Of a DNA stretch of 54,760 bases, positions 50,061-54,760 are shown in pieces. How positions within the stretch are numbered: position 1 is the stretch's first letter; each line of letters opens with the position of its first letter. Under the pieces are notes generated by a model. The model saw nothing but the letters and a program-made list of their open reading frames with translations. It had not been told where the DNA came from and searched no databases. The position numbers and the translations under genes were made by a program. The stretch covers positions 213,587-268,346 of the forward strand of contig JBBHKE010000370.1 of assembly GCA_037447655.1 (NCBI GenBank), read 5' to 3'. Origin of the DNA: Zygnema cylindricum (lineage: Eukaryota > Streptophyta > Zygnematophyceae > Zygnematales > Zygnemataceae).

Positions 50061-50800
50061 TCTGGGGACTGGCTAAAGTACTTTCAGTAAGAGTGAAAAG
50101 ATATGTGTTAACCGTAACTCATGACTAGTCTTGATATTCCAAAGTTTACTTACTCAAAAATAAGTCTGAAGCACCACTTTATTATAAAGAATATAAAGCA
50201 TAGAGTGAGAAGTTGCATGGAACCCCTATTAAGAGAATTAGAAGTGATATTAGGGTAGAGTATACATCTAATCAGTTTGAGGATTTCTTGAGAGATGAGG
50301 AAGTATAACCTCAAAAGACTGTCACTGATAATCCAAAACAAAACAGCGTAGCCGAAAGACTAAATATAACTCTAGGTGATAGCGCCCCGAAGCATGCTAA
50401 CAGAAAAGTAGATAGGGAAAGGCTTCTGGGCCGAAGCTATGAACTGTGCCAATTACATTAAGAATAGAGTTCTTACAATAACTATAAAAGCAAATACACG
50501 GTATAAGAGATGGGTTGGGAGGAATTCGACTGTATCTTGTCTGAAAGTATTTGGGAGTCAAGTGTATAGTCTGAATTATGACCGAAAGAGTTGGAAACTA
50601 GATGCTAAAGGAAAGCCATAATATCTAGTGGGATTTGATAAAAATGTCAAGGGATACCGAGTCTATGACCTCGGGAAGAAGGATATCATAATGGTTAAGC
50701 ATCTAGTTGTCATGGATGAAGGGAAGTCGATAGATCCCTTTAAATACTTTAAGACAATTAGAATTAGATTTTAATGAGAGAGTGAGGAAGAGTCAGATTT
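50030..50800 (+). pseudogene. D: integrase remnant
   Basis: VQSYIWGLAKVLSVRVKRYV (first Asp to Tyr, about 50052). IKRIRSDIRVEYTSNQFEDF (DNGGE degraded to DIRVE). NPKQNSVAERLNITL keeps Glu-type context (about 50332). EAMNCANYIKNRVLTITIKA and VSCLKVFGSQVYSLNYDRKS follow. Many stops. Inactive. Confidence 0.82.
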
Positions 50801-50939
50801 TTGTGAAAAGAATGTCAGTCCTCAGATTATTGCAGATCCGAAAAAAACTCAACCGAGGAGGAGACTTTGATGAATCAGCAAGCTCCGTTATAAGTCGAGG
50901 ATATAGAGGAAAATAAGCCACTTCCCATGAATAAGGGAG

Positions 50940-51960
50940 CAGATGAAACAGTCTGGAAAAAACCGAGATTACCCTCAATTCCAACTTATGAATTTGAAAA
51001 GATTTCAAAAAAAACACGCATCTCACAAGGTAATAAATTTGTCACATCTTGATGAGATTCAAACTTACTCAGAGGCAGTGAACACTCTAAAAACGACAGA
51101 TGGACTAGGGCCATCAATGATGAGATGGCTTATATTATGGAAGGCAATACATCGGAGTTTGTGGACTCCACTCCTGACAAAAAACCGATTAGGTGCAAAT
51201 GGGTGTTTAAGCTAAAACTGAACCCAGAATATACCAGTGAGAGGTACAAAGCCAGATTTATAGCAAAGGGTTTTACCCAAAAATAGGGGATTGACTATGA
51301 AGAGACCTTTGCATTGGTTGTATGCTTTACCTCCGTAAGGTTTCTCCTCAGTCTAGCAGCAGCGGAAGACATGGAGATCCATCAAATGGATATTAGAACA
51401 ACCTTCCTCAATGGTGAGTTAGAGGAAGAGATTTTTATGAGGCAGCTGAAAGGCATTGTGGAAGAAGGAGAGGAGAGTAAGGTTTGCAAACTCATTAAGT
51501 CTTTTTAATGTTTGAAACAGGCTTCAGGGAATGGAATAAGAAAGTGGATGAATTTCTAACCAAACCGAGATATGTCAGAATCAGTTCTGACCACTCTATT
51601 TACTTGTTTGAGGATGAGGAGGGAGTTATTTTTATTGCCATCTATATAGATGATTTGTCGGTATTGAGTAAGTCCATGGAAAAGATAAATAAGTTACAGA
51701 AATATTTAAAAACCAGATTTGATATGAAAGATTTAGAGGAGGCAAGATAAATCCTAAGAATTCAAATGGAAAGAGATAAAGGAAAAAAAGTAATCAGGCT
51801 GACTCAAAAAAAGGCAATCTGAAACATGTTAGAAAATGTTAAGATGGAGATGGATAAGGCAAATAGCTGTATCACTCCCATGGACTTGAAGAAACTAAGT
51901 GATGGAAGTGTAGAAGAAGGTGTGATTATTCTAGATGAGGAAATGAGCCTGCAAGAGAGG
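50940..51960 (+). pseudogene. D: reverse transcriptase remnant
   Basis: Frames 50943-51215 and later: LSHLDEIQTYSEAVNTLKTT, CKWVFKLKLNPEYTSERYKA, MDIRTTFLNGELEEEIFMRQ (51380-51440), a TAA near 51506, WNKKVDEFLTKPRYVRISSD, and IYIDDLSVLSKSMEKINKLQ, where the catalytic box is YIDD (about 51640). AR then a TAA at 51748. Stops and frameshifts throughout. Confidence 0.88.
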
Positions 51961-52655
51961 AAGTTTATGAAGTTAATCACTTAGAGACACGTGGTAGGCA
52001 ATCTGATTATTACATGAATTGTACTAGGCAAGACATAGCTACACCAGTTAGGGTCTTCACTAGAAGTCTTAATGATCCTAGAAAAAATGATTGAGAGGTA
52101 GCCAAGAGAGTTATAAGATATCTAATAGGAACTAGGGATCTTTGGTTGCATCTAGGAGGGGAGAATATTGACATCACCACTTAAATTGATGCCAGTTATT
52201 GGGATGCTCCTATGAGGAGGTGTACATCTGGATATATTTTGTATGTTTCGAATGGTGCTTTCTATTGGAGCAATAAGAAACAAAAGGTGGTTGCTCAATC
52301 CACTATAAAGGTTGAGTACATGGCCTCTTGATATGTTGTCAAAGAGTTAATATGAGTGAAGTCTCTTTTGCAAGAACTTGGGTTCATGAAGGTTGAAGTT
52401 CAGAAAGTGTTTTATGATAATTAGGTTGCCATTGTAATTGCAGCTAATCTAAATCACCATTTGAAAGCTAAGCATATGCATATAAGGAAAAGCTTTCTGA
52501 GAGAAAAGGTTAAGAACAAAATTGTGAGTTTGGAGTATAAACAAGATGGGGAAATGGTGGCAAATATGATGACAAAGCCACTCATATCTCTTAAACTCAA
52601 ATTTTGTAGGGAACAGTGTGGACTTAAAGAAAAGAGTGGCTAGAAATAAAGGGAG
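51961..52655 (+). pseudogene. D: RNase H remnant and polypurine tract
   Basis: MNCTRQDIATPVRVFTRSLN, DASYWDAPMRRCTSGYILYV, KQKVVAQSTIKVEYMAS, NHHLKAKHMHIRKSFLREKV and MMTKPLISLKLKFCREQCGL (to stop 52643). Polypurine tract AAATAAAGGGAG at 52644-52655. At least five stops. Confidence 0.85.
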
Positions 52656-53624
52656 TGTTGAAATTGAGGATTCTATCTTGTATTTTCTAGGTCATTATTT
52701 AGCAAAAAAAAGGTCTCATTTAGCATTCACTCCCGCCTTCTCTCTCCAGTTCCCATTTTTGTCGTAGTCACTGAAGATCAGTGAGAGAGAGATAGAGCAA
52801 TGGCTGCCGGAGTAAACAGAAGAATGCAACGAAATCAACTCTTTTAAAAAAACTGACAGATCGAGGATTTGTTCTTGGTCCCTACAGATCGAAAGATTAG
52901 CAAGCTAGCTTATCCGATAGTCTAGTACATAGTGCTAGGATATATAGGGTTTGTTAAATTTATAAACCGGTACTAGTGGATTAAGTCGATTGACGGAATT
53001 ATAGGACTGCAACATAGATTCAGTTAGGTATTTTGCAAGTGCACGGATAGCACGAAATTCATTAGTTCTAACACTTAACTTCAATGGCACAAAGTAATTG
53101 CCAGTTAACATCAAACGACTCCCATCCAAGTCGCCATTGCGAAATGGCAGCCTTGGTTGTTTGCGGTTGTCACATCACCGAACGCCACGTGGCACCCTAT
53201 CAGTCGTTTACAAAATTTGCAAGAAAATTCGGAGACAAGTCTAGAGGTGACAGGCGTCCTCTCTATGGCCATGTCGTAAAGTGACCGTACGCGAAGTACA
53301 TTGGCAGTAGTACCTTTCTGTACTATACATTCATTTGATTGGTTGGTACCTCAGTACAAGGGGGTTTAGAGAGGGGTTTTAGGATTTAGAGATTTTGGGA
53401 AGGTAGCGTCTCTTTTCCAAAGAGCTTATATAAAAATTGGCATCTTTGCTTTTTGATAACTAATCGCTTGGTTGGGTTTTTTGAGCATTTTTTTTGAATT
53501 GGGCTCAGGGGAGTTTAGCCTTCACAAGGGTGAAGGTAGTCAGAGTCATTCCCTTCCAAGTTGGCAGTTTTTCTAAGAGGAATGGAGACATTTAAAATTA
53601 TCCTTAAGACTTCAAGCAAGTTGC
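52656..53624 (+). repeat. L6: 3' LTR of copia D
   Basis: 969 bp, TGTTGAAATTGAGG to CAAGTTGCA. It contains TTCTTGGTCC in the tRNA-like block position (52865-52885), G-box GCCACGTGGCACC (53185) and the TATA box CTTATATAAAAATTGG (about 53430). Confidence 0.85.
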
Positions 53625-54239
53625 ATTTTATGTGTATCAATGAAGATCACAGTATTGTATGTACAAAATACAGATGCCAAATAATCACAAAAATGGGTAA
53701 CTTTTCAAATATTCCACAATATTTTGACGCATGGCTTATGGTAATTACCATGGTATTTTAACATTAAAACTTGTTATTTATTTGCTATATTATCTTGTTG
53801 GACATTGAATTATGTCAACAACAAGTGAAATAGTTTAGGACTCAAGTGAATTAATCAACATTATCCTAAATAATTTAATAAAATCCTCATACTTTTCACA
53901 ATTTTATTATTTCACATAAAAATAATATTACATTCTTAAATATTATATCAAAAATATGAAGCAAACTATTGTTTGAAGGTTGTTAGTGGAACAACACCAA
54001 TTTCTGAACCTTTTCGCTTGCCTACCCTTACCAAAGACCATTCTCAAGTGATGAACAACACTAAGGAGAGAAAAACAAATTTAATATAAGGTTGTTCCCT
54101 CTTCATAATAAAATCATTGTCATCAACATAGCAAATCGGACATAGAATTGAGAAGAGAATTTTGGGTATAGTTTTAATGGCTTGAGCATTAGTCGAGTAA
54201 CATTTAAATCTGCTGCTCAGTTTGCCGTTTTTTATCTTT
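53625..54239. other. AT-rich DNA without recognised features
   Basis: No gene or element motif found. The composition is AT-rich with short ORFs only (53561-53761 overlaps the D LTR end). Confidence 0.6.
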
Positions 54240-54760
54240 CATTCCTCACTTTCTCTCTCCCTCACTCTCTCCATATCTCTCCATTTTTTTCCCTTTCTCT
54301 CACTCCCTCCCTTCCTCTCTTTCTCTTTCCCTCTCTCCATCCCGCTCTCCCTCTCTCCCTCTCTCCCTCCCTCCCTCTTTATCTGCCTCTCTCTCTCCCT
54401 CCCTCATACCCTCCTATTTTGCTCTCCCTCCCTCCCAATATGCCATCCCTCCCTCCCAATTTGCCCTCCCTCCCTCCCAATTTGCCCTTTCGCTTTCCCA
54501 TTCTAACCTCATGCCCACCCTCTCTCCCAATCTCTCCACTCGCCCACCTTTACTCCCCCCCCTCTCTCTTTCTCTTTTTCTTTCTCTCTCTCCCTTTCCC
54601 TCTTTTTGTTTCTCTCTTTCTCTCTCTATCTCCTTTCCACTATCCCAATATGCCCTCTCTCCCCCCTCTCTCTCCCCCTCTCTCACCCTCTTCCCCCCTT
54701 CTCCCACCCTCCCACTCTCTCTCCCTCCCATTTTGGCCTCCCTCTCTTCCCTTTCTCCCT
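54240..54760. repeat. Polypyrimidine tract with about 20-bp CCCTCCCTCCCAATTTG repeats
   Basis: CT-rich low-complexity DNA reaching the window edge. At 54425-54487 the word CCTCCCTCCCAATTTGCC occurs about three times with a period near 20-21. ORFs on either strand are translations of the tract. Confidence 0.85.

Larger units (their letters stand above)
41981..53624 (+). mobile_element. D: Ty1/copia element, split by nested copia C
   Basis: 5' LTR 41981-42802 plus 48287-48308, internal 48309-52655, 3' LTR 52656-53624. C occupies 42803 to about 48286 inside the 5' LTR, and a deletion joined the truncated C 3' LTR to the last 22 bases of the D LTR. No target duplication is evident at the outer ends (TATAC before, TTTTA after). 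Coding remnants are gag to RNase H in copia order. Confidence 0.8.

Noticed and set aside
41976-53629. Target-site duplication around D
   Set aside because: TATAC and TTTTA do not match. Boundaries may be altered by decay or recombination.

Overview
This window looks like a repeat-rich chromosomal region of a green-plant-lineage (streptophyte) nuclear genome. I find no rRNA, no bona fide tRNA gene and no convincing host protein-coding gene. Nearly everything recognisable is LTR retrotransposon: several Ty1/copia elements (gag, protease, integrase, RT, RNase H in copia order), a gag-protease element of Ty3/gypsy-like type here called G, and a short non-autonomous LTR element here called H. Plant-type signs are telo-box motifs (TTAGGGTTT), CACGTGG G-boxes in LTRs and primer-binding sites complementary to the initiator tRNA-Met anticodon arm. 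Species cannot be fixed from the sequence; a charophyte or other large-genome non-flowering streptophyte is my best guess, at low confidence. A 10-N gap at 18354-18363 shows that this is a scaffold.

Layout. 1-810 is a gag fragment of G (copy G3) followed by an H-type LTR (811-2171). 2173-6012 is a minus-strand decayed copia (F). 6013-9115 is low-complexity polypyrimidine DNA, with a solo LTR (7606-8567) inserted in the tract and a 20-bp tandem array after it (9151-9310). 9311-17814 is element G1 with its leader; its gag is split by H (12205-15839, target-site duplication ACCCT/ATCCT). G1 ends in a cytosine-methyltransferase motif-I-like peptide, cut by a copia LTR (17815) that runs into the N gap. 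After the gap come a minus-strand copia gag fragment and element G2 (about 18845-28540). G2 is split by a complete minus-strand copia, I (19591-25659, target-site duplication TCTCC). 28551-37573 is a head-to-tail array of plus-strand copia pieces sharing one LTR family (J, L1, B, L2, K, L3, L4). It is followed by E (37574-40615), AT-rich sequence (40616-41980), and copia D (41981-53624), whose 5' LTR is split by copia C (42803-about 48286). 53625-54760 is AT-rich and then polypyrimidine.

The two copia lineages differ in design. The I/C/F lineage has about 900-bp LTRs beginning TGTTGTTTTT, and its gag start codon appears to lie inside the 5' LTR, as in yeast Ty1. The B/D/E/J/K lineage has about 1-kb LTRs beginning TGTTGAAAT-like, with a conserved G-box and an antisense tRNA-like Pol III-type block. 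PBSs of both lineages, and of H, match the 5' half of initiator tRNA-Met (nucleotides 27-39) as in Drosophila copia; the clearest matches are in H, E and D. All coding regions carry stops, frameshifts or active-site changes, so I call them pseudogenes or element remnants.
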